This document shows positions 7,565 through 14,998 of a stretch of DNA of 20,550 bases, piece after piece (position 1 is the stretch's first letter; each line of letters starts with the position of its first letter). The translations under genes were made by a program, and so were the position numbers. This DNA is from GCA-002282575 sp964416645 (lineage in GTDB: Bacteria > Pseudomonadota > Gammaproteobacteria > Thiomicrospirales > Thiomicrospiraceae), in the NCBI GenBank assembly GCA_964416645.1, contig CAYQEZ010000035.1:1-20550 (forward strand), read 5' to 3'. The notes beneath the pieces were generated by a model. It was not told where the DNA came from, did no database searches, and was given only the letters and a program-made list of their open reading frames with translations.

Positions 7565-8701
7565 CTAAACTTTAACAGAAGCCAAAGCTTGCTCCACGAC
7601 ATCAGCTAGCTGTAAAAAATCACTACGCGGATGGCTTCGTCCACCCGACAATTTAAATGCCAATTGGGGCGCACTACCTTCGATGATATGAAATCCCCAA
7701 TAAAGCAAGGCATGACTATAACGAATTTTGGCTTCATCGGGATAAATGAGGGTTGCCAGTTCGTCTTGTTTTAGATAGTCTGTTAACGCCGATTGCAAAT
7801 AAGCCAGCAATACATCATTGCGCTTTTGAAACTCTTTACTGGCATCAAACTGATTAATTACCGCTAACAGGCGCGCTTTTTGGTTGATACTGCGAATATG
7901 CGCAAAAGTGCGCTGAATGACATCACCATGTTTTGAAATACCCAGCGGATTCAAACTGGTCGGCATCAAACACACATCAAGTCGCTTCATTAGCTTAACG
8001 GGGTTTTCGGATAATACAGGCGAACAATCAGCGATGACAATGCGCACATCGGGATATTGACTTTCACGCCACTGCTCAGGTGTTAACACGCGAATCATCG
8101 CACCCGCTTCATGTTTGTTCACCGCCGGAACATGAAGCTCAGCCAATGCTGGTTGGTTTTCCTGTGCGAAGAGTTTGCGCAAATTCTGGTCAGGGTCTAA
8201 ATCAAGCAACACCACCGACTGCCCCATCAAAGCAAAAGCACCCGCTAAATGGGCTGCCATGGTTGTTTTACCCACGCCACCTTTGGCCGTAAAGACACCG
8301 ACATAAGCGGGTGCACAGGCAGGTAACGCCTGATATTCACTAACTTGCGCGAAAGGATAAGCAGACACTACTTTTTGCTTATGCTCAGTCAATAACACCA
8401 ATCGTTCAGGCGCTTCGCGCATAACTTGCGTGATCGCTGCCTTGGTAAAACCCGTACTGGAAGCCATGCAACCAATCAACTGGTTATCTTGCTGGGTTTC
8501 TAAGCTATGCATAAATTTATCAAGCTGCGCTGCAGTGACTTTTTCATCCGATTTACGCATGCGTAACCACACATGCTGCCCACTCTGTACCAAGGTTGCA
8601 TTAGCCCATTTCGCGTCTTGCCACTCTTCAACCAAACCGTAACCTTGTTGTTGCCAAAACTCGATAAAGCATTGCCAATCATGGTTCGGCTTGGTTTTCA
8701 T
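7565..8701 (-). CDS. ParA/MinD-type ATPase with N-terminal degenerate Mrr-like domain
   Basis: The 378-aa product has two parts. Residues about 133-378 are a ParA/MinD (SIMIBI) ATPase: deviant Walker A KGGVGKTT with signature Lys140 and P-loop Lys145, LLDLDPDQ (Asp167, Asp169) as switch I and VIADCSP (Asp225) as switch II. Residues about 8-110 resemble an Mrr/restriction-endonuclease fold: helix CFIEFWQQQGYGL, two strands, then LIGCMASSTGFTKAAI matching the ILVTTGGFTKEA segment of Mrr. The usual D...QxK catalytic positions align with Asn34, Arg47 and Arg49, so this would be a non-cleaving, perhaps DNA-binding, version (manual alignment). No parB gene or parS site is visible. ATG has AAGGAAG six bases upstream, 13 bases after the uup stop, so it is co-transcribed with uup. 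ATPase assignment is firm; the N-terminal domain is moderate. Confidence 0.9.
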   Translation of the reverse strand: MKTKPNHDWQCFIEFWQQQGYGLVEEWQDAKWANATLVQSGQHVWLRMRKSDEKVTAAQLDKFMHSLETQQDNQLIGCMASSTGFTKAAITQVMREAPERLVLLTEHKQKVVSAYPFAQVSEYQALPACAPAYVGVFTAKGGVGKTTMAAHLAGAFALMGQSVVLLDLDPDQNLRKLFAQENQPALAELHVPAVNKHEAGAMIRVLTPEQWRESQYPDVRIVIADCSPVLSENPVKLMKRLDVCLMPTSLNPLGISKHGDVIQRTFAHIRSINQKARLLAVINQFDASKEFQKRNDVLLAYLQSALTDYLKQDELATLIYPDEAKIRYSHALLYWGFHIIEGSAPQLAFKLSGGRSHPRSDFLQLADVVEQALASVKV

Positions 8702-8714
8702 GTTCTGCTTCCTT

Positions 8715-10343
8715 TTATGATTTCGCTTCTAGTTCTGCCCACAAATCCATTGCTTGTTCAATGGCTAATTCAATTTCATGCAAACGTCGCTGAATCGGCT
8801 CTAGCTTGTCTTTATCGGCAAAAATAGCCGCATCCGACAGCTTCTCGCTCAAACTGGCTTGCTCTGCTTCGAGTGTGGCAATGGTTTCTGGTAGTGTATC
8901 CAATTGTTTCTGTTCTTTGTATGACAATTTCACTTTTTTTACGGGCTGCTGAGACACGCCCAAAGGCACACTGTCCACTGCTTTAACAGGCTTCAAGGTT
9001 TCTGCAGCGGCTTGAGGCTCTGGCACATACTGATGCTTAATCATCGCCCAGTCTTCATAGCCTCCTGCCACTTCAATAAGGCGACCATCGCCAACAAAGG
9101 CCAAACTTTGCGTAACGACATTATCAACAAAACTACGGTCATGGCTGACCAGTAATACCGTACCCTTATAATTCTGGATCAGCTCTTCCAACAACTCTAA
9201 GGTTTCTAAATCCAAATCATTGGTAGGTTCATCGAGAATCAACATATTCGCTGGCTTAGTGAACAACTTTGCCAACAACAAACGAGCACGCTCTCCGCCC
9301 GATAAACTTCCCACTTTGACACGTGCACGATGCGGCGGAAACAAAAAGTCTTCTAAATAACCCAAAATATGTTTTTTCTGTCCATTGATTTCGATAAAGT
9401 CTGTCCCCTCACGCACCGCATCAATCAGCATATCTTCATCATTCAACACCGCGCGTTGTTGATCTAGGTAAGCGACTTGTAACTGTGTACCCGTTTTGAC
9501 GGTGCCACTATCAGCTTGAATCTCGCCCAGCACCAGCTTAATAAAAGTGGTTTTTCCCACACCGTTCGGACCAATCAAACCGACCTTATCGCCACGTTGA
9601 ATCAGCGTAGAAACATCTTTGAAAATGGTCCAGCCGTCATAAGCTAAGTTGACGTTTTCCAACTCAGCCACTAAAGCACCTGACTTCTTGCCCGTGTCCA
9701 CCGAAATTTTCGCCATACCCTGACGCTTACGACGCTCGGCTCGTTCACGACGNNNNNNNNNNNNNNNNNNNNNNNNNNNNNNNNNNNNNNNNNNNNNNNN
9801 NNNNNNNNNNNNNNNNNNNNNNNNNNNNNNNNNNNNNNNNNNNNNNNNNNNNTTTTTCCAACCGCCCGACAAATCTTCCACCAAAATATCGCCCGCTAAA
9901 CCAAACCCCATAATCGCCTCATCGACAGCGGCATCGACGCGCCAGCCATCGCGCAAATCGATTTGATGTTGCAGATGTTGCATTTCTTCCATTAAGGCTT
10001 CATTTTCATAGTCTTCAGCCATGGCAGCCGACACCGCATAATAACGCTCTACCAAACCCGCGACCTCGGCAACGCCTTGCGTTAACACGCTACGAATGGT
10101 CTCGCCCTCACTGAATACACTTTCCTGTGGCACATAAACCATATTCACGTCTTTTTGTACCACACGCAGCCCACTGTCTAAAGGCTGAGTACCCGCCAGC
10201 ACTTTAAGCATGCTCGACTTACCCGCACCATTGCGACCAATCACCCCTAATCGATCGCCATTTTCGAGACTTAGGTTTTCGGCATTCAGTAGAGGATTAT
10301 CACCAAAGGCGAGGTGTGCTTCTTGCAGCATGAGTAAAGGCAT
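8715..10343 (-). CDS. uup: ABC-F ATPase Uup, interrupted by an assembly gap
   Basis: A soluble ABC-F protein with two nucleotide-binding domains and no membrane domain. In E. coli, Uup binds branched DNA, limits precise excision of transposons and acts with RecG; a ribosome-linked role is also discussed. Seen before the gap: Walker A GRNGAGKSS at 36-44 and signature LSGGWK at 158-163. Seen after it: linker RRERAERRKRQGMAK, second Walker A GPNGVGKTT, LSGGERARLLL, Walker B LILDEPTNDLD and the C-terminal coiled coil starting at KLSYKEQKQLDTL, the Uup DNA-binding extension. The first Walker B and most of the linker fall in 100 N. I see 508 residues; E. coli Uup has about 130 residues between the flanking motifs, so the full protein should be near 638 aa. 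The frame across the N run is open only by chance of its length. First gene of a unit with the ParA-like ATPase. Confidence 0.93.
   Translation of the reverse strand: MPLLMLQEAHLAFGDNPLLNAENLSLENGDRLGVIGRNGAGKSSMLKVLAGTQPLDSGLRVVQKDVNMVYVPQESVFSEGETIRSVLTQGVAEVAGLVERYYAVSAAMAEDYENEALMEEMQHLQHQIDLRDGWRVDAAVDEAIMGFGLAGDILVEDLSGGWKXXXXXXXXXXXXXXXXXXXXXXXXXXXXXXXXXXRRERAERRKRQGMAKISVDTGKKSGALVAELENVNLAYDGWTIFKDVSTLIQRGDKVGLIGPNGVGKTTFIKLVLGEIQADSGTVKTGTQLQVAYLDQQRAVLNDEDMLIDAVREGTDFIEINGQKKHILGYLEDFLFPPHRARVKVGSLSGGERARLLLAKLFTKPANMLILDEPTNDLDLETLELLEELIQNYKGTVLLVSHDRSFVDNVVTQSLAFVGDGRLIEVAGGYEDWAMIKHQYVPEPQAAAETLKPVKAVDSVPLGVSQQPVKKVKLSYKEQKQLDTLPETIATLEAEQASLSEKLSDAAIFADKDKLEPIQRRLHEIELAIEQAMDLWAELEAKS
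9753..9852. other. Assembly gap (100 N) inside uup
   Basis: Exactly 100 N, the conventional placeholder for a gap of unknown size. The flanks code for LSGGWK on one side and RRERAERR on the other. In E. coli Uup these motifs are separated by about 130 residues, so roughly 390 bases are probably missing and downstream coordinates are offset by about 290 bases. Confidence 0.97.
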
Positions 10344-10557
10344 GAGAAATGATTCCGAAGATTAACAATAACAGTCTATTTTAACGATTATCGACGCAGC
10401 TAGGGGGCTATTTCGCATTAAATGCACGCACTCTTAAAACACAGCTCGTCATTTTTTCGGTAGAATAGTATGGTTTGTCGCACAAAAGTCCATCAGTGTA
10501 AAAACACATCAAAAATTCAGGTGCATTGCGCCATAGCAGAGAAAGAAAGGATTCACT
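10344..10557. promoter_or_regulatory. Divergent uup/mreB intergenic region with candidate mreB promoter
   Basis: This 214-base gap holds the promoters of both divergent units. For mreB the best -10 is TAGAAT at 10461-10466, with a poor -35 (AACACA at 10438-10443, spacer 17), giving a leader of roughly 85 bases. The mreB ribosome-binding site AAAGGA is at 10547-10552, five bases before the ATG. No confident promoter was found for uup; TAAAAT on the minus strand near 10380 is a weak candidate. No hairpin with a T-run is present. Confidence 0.35.
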
Positions 10558-11598
10558 ATGTTCGGACGTATAAGAGGCTTATTTTCAAACGATTTATCCA
10601 TCGATTTAGGAACGGCGAACACCCTCATTTATGTCAAAGGAAAAGGCATCGTATTGGATGAGCCATCGGTGGTAGCCATTCGTGACGGTGGTGCGGGTAA
10701 TCGTCAAATCGTTGCCGTCGGAAGTGATGCCAAACGCATGTTGGGCCGTACACCGGGCAATATTTCTGCTATTCGTCCGATGAAAGACGGTGTTATCGCT
10801 GACTTTATGGTGACGGAAAAAATGCTACAATATTTCATTCGTAAAATTCACTCCACGCGTTTCTTACGCCCCAGTCCTCGTGTATTGGTTTGTGTGCCTT
10901 GTGGCTCGACTCAGGTAGAACGCCGTGCCATTCGTGAATCTGCAGCGGGTGCAGGCGCGCGTGAAGTCTACCTCATCGAAGAACCAATGGCTGCAGCCAT
11001 TGGTGCGGGTATGCCCGTGTCTGAAGCTTCAGGTTCAATGGTGGTCGATATTGGTGGCGGCACCACCGAAGTCGCTACCCTGTCTTTGAATGGCATTGTT
11101 TATTCGGACTCAGTTAAAGTAGGCGGCGATAAACTCGATGAAGCGATTATTGCCTATGTCCGTAAAACCTACGGTATGCTCATTGGCGAAGCGACAGCAG
11201 AGCGCATCAAAATGGAAATTGCTACTGCTTATCCAGAAGAAGACCCCAAAGAAATTGAAGTTCGTGGTCGCAACCTAGCCGAAGGTGTACCACGTAGCTT
11301 TATCATTAACTCTAGCGAAACGCTTGATGCCTTACAACAACCCTTACAGCAAATCATCACTGCCGTTCGCACAGCCCTAGAGCACACTCCCCCTGAATTA
11401 GGAGCAGATATTGCCGAACGTGGCATCGTACTCACTGGTGGTGGTGCGTTACTGCGCAACCTCAATCGTTTGATTGCAGAAGAAACAGGCATTCCTTGCA
11501 TTGTCGCCGATGATCCACTCACCTGCGTCGCCCGCGGTGGTGGTCGTGCACTGGAACTGATGGATGAGCATGGCATGGAACTCTTTACCCACGAATAA
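10558..11598 (+). CDS. mreB: Rod-shape actin homologue MreB
   Basis: The bacterial actin that forms membrane-attached filaments and positions the cell-wall elongation machinery. The 346-aa product matches MreB (347 aa in E. coli) throughout. It has the N-terminal amphipathic segment MFGRIRGLFS, phosphate 1 motif SIDLGTANTLIY, connect-1 region IEEPMAAAIGAG, phosphate 2 motif VVDIGGGTTEVA and the adenosine motif IVLTGGGALLRNL. The start has AAAGGA upstream. It is the first gene of an elongasome cluster continuing with mreC, mreD, mrdA and rodA. A 182-base spacer with unusual structure separates it from mreC, so mreB can be expressed at a different level from the rest. The presence of MreB, PBP2 and RodA together indicates a rod-shaped or filamentous cell. 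Confidence 0.99.
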   Translation: MFGRIRGLFSNDLSIDLGTANTLIYVKGKGIVLDEPSVVAIRDGGAGNRQIVAVGSDAKRMLGRTPGNISAIRPMKDGVIADFMVTEKMLQYFIRKIHSTRFLRPSPRVLVCVPCGSTQVERRAIRESAAGAGAREVYLIEEPMAAAIGAGMPVSEASGSMVVDIGGGTTEVATLSLNGIVYSDSVKVGGDKLDEAIIAYVRKTYGMLIGEATAERIKMEIATAYPEEDPKEIEVRGRNLAEGVPRSFIINSSETLDALQQPLQQIITAVRTALEHTPPELGADIAERGIVLTGGGALLRNLNRLIAEETGIPCIVADDPLTCVARGGGRALELMDEHGMELFTHE

Positions 11599-11612
11599 GC
11601 TAGGGAGCCCCT

Positions 11613-11639
11613 TAACAACTCCACTTCGTGGAGTTGTTA
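11613..11639 (+). repeat. Perfect 12-bp hairpin after mreB
   Basis: TAACAACTCCAC pairs with GTGGAGTTGTTA around a TTC loop, 14 bases after the mreB stop. No T-run follows, so it is not a standard intrinsic terminator. It could slow polymerase, protect the mreB 3' end from exonucleases, or be a dispersed palindromic element. Confidence 0.6.
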
Positions 11640-11683
11640 GACCTGCCAAATTTATCTTACCTCTGGTGGAAGGATTTAACTTA

Positions 11684-11737
11684 ATGGATTACCTAAATTT
11701 TTCCCAAACTCCTTCCCCCAGCCCCCCTTCCCATTAG
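11684..11737 (+). CDS. Possible 17-codon leader peptide before mreC (speculative)
   Basis: An ATG at 11684 is preceded by AAGGA with a nine-base spacing and opens a frame of 17 codons ending in TAG at 11735. The peptide reads MDYLNFSQTPSPSPPSH, rich in Ser-Pro with one Pro-Pro, a composition that can slow ribosomes. Its stop codon overlaps the first copy of the direct repeat before mreC. Any C-rich tract would encode such residues in one frame, so this may be chance. Confidence 0.2.
   Translation: MDYLNFSQTPSPSPPSH
11703..11732 (-). repeat. C-run tract with G-quadruplex potential on the minus strand
   Basis: The plus strand has C runs of 3, 2, 5, 6 and 3 within 30 bases. On the minus strand this gives four G runs of three or more, separated by loops of 2, 2 and 9 bases, a possible three-tier quadruplex with one long loop. 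The G-rich strand is the template for mreC transcription. Confidence 0.45.
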
Positions 11738-11772
11738 GGTTTTTAGAGGTCAACTAGGGTTTCATGAGGTCA
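11735..11772 (+). repeat. Tandem imperfect 18-bp direct repeat (period 20) carrying the mreC ribosome-binding site
   Basis: Two copies of TAGGGTTTNNNGAGGTCA (11735-11752 and 11755-11772) differ only in the three central bases and are separated by AC. The GAGG of the second copy is the only Shine-Dalgarno candidate for mreC, 11 bases before its ATG. A 20-base period would place two bound protein subunits on nearly the same helix face. Confidence 0.7.
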
Positions 11773-11780
11773 GTACTGTA

Positions 11781-12644
11781 ATGATGTCGGTTTCAGCGCT
11801 CAAAAATGTGAGCACTCGTGATCAATGGCAATTTCTCATTGCCTGCGCACTATCTCTGACCCTACTCATCATTGACGAACAAACGCAATTGATGACGCAG
11901 GTGCGTATGCTGCTCTCGACGCTCATGCAACCGATTGAGCAACTTGCCCGTTTGCCAGAAAATTGGGCGGCACAAGGCAATCAGGTCATCACCGACCAAT
12001 CCAGCCTACGTAACGAAGTGGAACGATTACGCAATCAGCTGTTATTGCTCAACTACGAAAAGCAACAAGCTGCTCAAATCGTTAAAGAGAACGAACGTCT
12101 GCGCATGCTACTGGGTGTGTCCTCGCGCATCAACCAAGGTAAACTGATGATCAGCTCTATCGTTGATCACAACCCCAGCCCTTATAAACGCTTAGTTAAG
12201 CTGAATAAAGGGATGGTAGATGGCGTTAAAGCAGGACTACCAGTGATGGATGCACACGGCATGATGGGACAAATTATCCGTGCTGCTTACCAAGAAAGTG
12301 ATCTACTACTGATAACCGATGTCGATACTCAAATTCCGGTGATGGTGCAGCGTACTGGGGCACGAGGCATTTTACAAGGCAAAGGTGATAGTGACGAATT
12401 AACGCTTAAATTTTTGCCTACCACCGCCAATATTCGTGAAGGCGATCTATTAGAAACTTCAGGCATTGACGGTCGATATCCCAGTGGTTTGCCCGTTGCT
12501 GAGGTGGTCGATGTTGAATCTCAAGCGGGCGCTATATTTTGGAAAATCACCGCACAACCTTTAGCCAAGCTTAACAGCAGTCGCGAAGTGTTAATTGTAT
12601 TTGATGCAAAGAAATCCACTGAAAGTCTAAAGGAACAACCATGA
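11781..12644 (+). CDS. mreC: Rod-shape protein MreC
   Basis: Bitopic inner-membrane protein that links MreB and MreD to PBP2-RodA and activates wall synthesis. The 287-aa product has a short cytoplasmic N-terminus, one membrane segment at about 18-32 (FLIACALSLTLLIID), a coiled coil at about 70-112 (SLRNEVERLRNQLLLLN, then VKENERLRMLLG) and the periplasmic beta domain from about 122 (MISSIVDHNPSPYKRLVKLN, GLPVMDAHGMMGQI, VQRTGARGILQG). It starts at two consecutive ATG codons (11781, 11784); the ribosome-binding GAGG is inside a direct repeat and is spaced rather far at 11 bases. Its last four bases overlap the mreD start (ATGA). Confidence 0.97.
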   Translation: MMSVSALKNVSTRDQWQFLIACALSLTLLIIDEQTQLMTQVRMLLSTLMQPIEQLARLPENWAAQGNQVITDQSSLRNEVERLRNQLLLLNYEKQQAAQIVKENERLRMLLGVSSRINQGKLMISSIVDHNPSPYKRLVKLNKGMVDGVKAGLPVMDAHGMMGQIIRAAYQESDLLLITDVDTQIPVMVQRTGARGILQGKGDSDELTLKFLPTTANIREGDLLETSGIDGRYPSGLPVAEVVDVESQAGAIFWKITAQPLAKLNSSREVLIVFDAKKSTESLKEQP

Positions 12645-13150
12645 TCTTTTCTGGGGGAGAAGGCGCACAAATTCATCATCAACGTCACTGGGTGATTTGG
12701 TTCACCTTGCTATTGGGCATCATCATAGACAGTTTTAACTGGCCAGCTCACTGGAGCGCAGCCATTCCAGACCTAACACCATTAGTTTTGCTCTACTGGG
12801 TCATGGCCATTGCACAACGCAACTTCATTATCACGGCTGTGATACTCGGTATTGCACACGATGTCCTCTACCACAGCAGTCTCGGCTCTCATGCACTGAT
12901 TTATTTGGCACTACTTTACCCCATGCTGTTTATTCGATTGCAGTTACGCAATGGCACCCTGTTCCAAATGTCACTGATTGTCGGGCTATGGATGCTGGCA
13001 CATCAGGTCCTAAGCTGGCTATTACACTTAGGGCGCATTGGCAGCGAACAACAACTTTCTTTTTGGCTGGCCAGCCTAGTCGCCATGTTGTTGTGGCCCT
13101 TATTATTCATCAGTTTGCGTAGTTTACGTCGCCATATGCGCGTACGTTAA
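12641..13150 (+). CDS. mreD: Rod-shape protein MreD
   Basis: Small polytopic inner-membrane partner of MreC in the elongasome. The 169 residues (E. coli 162) form about five hydrophobic segments, among them WVIWFTLLLGIIIDSF, LTPLVLLYWVMAIA, FIITAVILGIAHDVLY, LIYLALLYPMLFI and a C-terminal LVAMLLWPLLFISL, followed by a basic tail RSLRRHMRVR. The PDLTPLVLLYW segment and the polar HDVLYHSSLGSHAL stretch are the recognisable MreD features; the rest of the family is poorly conserved. Start and mreC stop overlap as ATGA, so the two are translationally coupled. It is followed after 18 bases by mrdA. Confidence 0.95.
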   Translation: MIFSGGEGAQIHHQRHWVIWFTLLLGIIIDSFNWPAHWSAAIPDLTPLVLLYWVMAIAQRNFIITAVILGIAHDVLYHSSLGSHALIYLALLYPMLFIRLQLRNGTLFQMSLIVGLWMLAHQVLSWLLHLGRIGSEQQLSFWLASLVAMLLWPLLFISLRSLRRHMRVR

Positions 13151-13168
13151 GCAACACTCAAGGGCAAT

Positions 13169-14998
13169 ATGATGCAATTCACCGCTCGACATACCGATAG
13201 TAAACTGGTTCGCCGTCGCCTGTTAGTTGCCTTGCTCGTTATTGTCATCATGATGATCATTTTGATGCTACGCATGATTTGGCTACAAATCACTCACTAC
13301 GAAAAATATCAGGAACTGGCGGATGGTAATCGCATTCGTGTCGAACCGATTGCGCCCATTCGTGGACGTATTCTAGATCGTAATGGTATCGTCTTGGCCG
13401 ACAATCAAACAGTGCACGTACTCGAATTGCATCGTGATGCCCTGCCCCGCCCGCGCACACTTGAAGCAGTCAAAGCCAAACTTGAACAACTGAGTCCCTA
13501 TTTTAGCAGCCTTGACGAAGCGGCCATTCGTAACCTGAGCCAGCAATGGGCGCGCATGAATCGTCATCAACCCTTTATCATTACCCGCATCAGTGAAACG
13601 GAAGCAGCTACCTTTGCCGTCGATGAGTGGAAACATCCCGGATTTTCCATTAATGCAGTAGCACAACGCACTTATCCACAGGGAAAACGCGCTTCGCATG
13701 TGGTTGGCTACGTCGGACGTACCACCATTGAAGACTTAAAAACACTCGACCCAGAAAACTATCGCAATACCGATTTTGTTGGTCGCAGTGGCGTTGAGCA
13801 AAGTTATGAGGCGGAACTTCACGGTCAAACAGGACTTCGCTACTTAGAAGTCGATGCAAAAGGTCGTGCTATTCGTGAGCTAGAGCGCATTCCACCCACA
13901 TCAGGCAAAGATTTACTACTAACCATTGATTTACCATTACAAAACTTTGCCGAAGACTTATTAGGTAACCGCAAAGGTGCCATCGTTGCCATTGATCCTC
14001 GTGATGGTGGCATTTTGGCTATGGCCTCAACACCCGCGTTTGACCCTAATCAATTCGTTGTCGGTATGAGCGGTCAGGATTATCAACAACTGATCAAAGA
14101 TCCCACGAAACCGTTACTCAACCGCGCCACACAAAGTCGTTACCCACCAGGCTCAACGATTAAACCCTTTATGGGCATTGTGGGCTTAGAAGCTAACGCC
14201 ATTACGGCTAAAACACGTAAATATGCTGGTCCTTCATTTGAGTACAAAGGCATGATTTATCGTGACTGGAAAAAAGAAGGTCATGGCATGGTCGATCTGG
14301 ATATTGCCATTACCCAATCTTCCGATGTTTTCTTTTATGAATTGGCGCTGGATCTCACCATTAACCGCATGGATACTGGTTTACAAGCCTTTGGCTTTGG
14401 TGAGAAAACAGGCATTGATTTGAGCTCAGAATCGGCTGGGTTAAGACCTAATCCTGCTTGGAAGCGCCGTGTACACAATAAACCTTGGTATCCCGGTGAA
14501 ACCATTATTGCCGGCATCGGTCAAGGGTATATGTTAACCACCCCTTTACAACTGGCTCATGCTACCGCCACCCTAGCCATGCGCGGTAAAGGCTTCAAGC
14601 CCCATTTGGCTCAACAAGCTGAAAGTGCGTTAGAACCAATCAGCTTAAAAAACTCGGCTCACTGGCAAACGGTTATTGATGCCATGGTGAATGTCATGCA
14701 CGCCCCTAATGGTACGGGTAAAAAAGGCGGTGCGCTGGCTAACACCATCATGGCAGGAAAAACTGGAACCGCACAAGTTGTTGCCTTTGCTAAGAACGCC
14801 AAATACAACGCGGATTTATTACCCGAAGAACAACGAGATCATGCCATTTTTGTCGGTTTTGCTCCCGCTAAAGAGCCAAGCATCGCCATTGCTGTGATGA
14901 TTGAAAATGGCGGTTCGGGCGGAGGTACAGCCAGTCCATTAGCTGGGCTAATGGTCGATTTTTGGTTAAAGCGCCAAACACAAACGGGTAATCCTTAA
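13169..14998 (+). CDS. mrdA: Peptidoglycan D,D-transpeptidase PBP2 (MrdA)
   Basis: Class B penicillin-binding protein that cross-links peptidoglycan during elongation, working with the glycosyltransferase RodA. The 609-aa product has a basic N-terminus (KLVRRRLL), one membrane anchor at about 18-40, a pedestal domain (PIRGRILDRNGIVLADN; GRSGVEQSYEAELHG) and the C-terminal transpeptidase domain. The active site is complete: Ser329-Thr-Ile-Lys332 in PPGSTIKPF, Ser384-Ser-Asp in the second motif as in other PBP2 proteins, and Lys531-Thr-Gly. It starts at two consecutive ATG codons with AAGGG five bases before the first. Stop TAA overlaps the rodA ATG by one base (TAATG), so production of the enzyme pair is coupled. 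Confidence 0.98.
   Translation: MMQFTARHTDSKLVRRRLLVALLVIVIMMIILMLRMIWLQITHYEKYQELADGNRIRVEPIAPIRGRILDRNGIVLADNQTVHVLELHRDALPRPRTLEAVKAKLEQLSPYFSSLDEAAIRNLSQQWARMNRHQPFIITRISETEAATFAVDEWKHPGFSINAVAQRTYPQGKRASHVVGYVGRTTIEDLKTLDPENYRNTDFVGRSGVEQSYEAELHGQTGLRYLEVDAKGRAIRELERIPPTSGKDLLLTIDLPLQNFAEDLLGNRKGAIVAIDPRDGGILAMASTPAFDPNQFVVGMSGQDYQQLIKDPTKPLLNRATQSRYPPGSTIKPFMGIVGLEANAITAKTRKYAGPSFEYKGMIYRDWKKEGHGMVDLDIAITQSSDVFFYELALDLTINRMDTGLQAFGFGEKTGIDLSSESAGLRPNPAWKRRVHNKPWYPGETIIAGIGQGYMLTTPLQLAHATATLAMRGKGFKPHLAQQAESALEPISLKNSAHWQTVIDAMVNVMHAPNGTGKKGGALANTIMAGKTGTAQVVAFAKNAKYNADLLPEEQRDHAIFVGFAPAKEPSIAIAVMIENGGSGGGTASPLAGLMVDFWLKRQTQTGNP

Noticed and set aside
9753..9852. uup as a pseudogene
   Set aside because: The missing motifs fall exactly in a run of 100 N; both flanks are intact and in the expected order, so this is missing sequence, not decay.
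11735..11772. Telomere-like TTAGGG repeats
   Set aside because: Only two copies, period 20 rather than 6-7; the resemblance is confined to a few bases.
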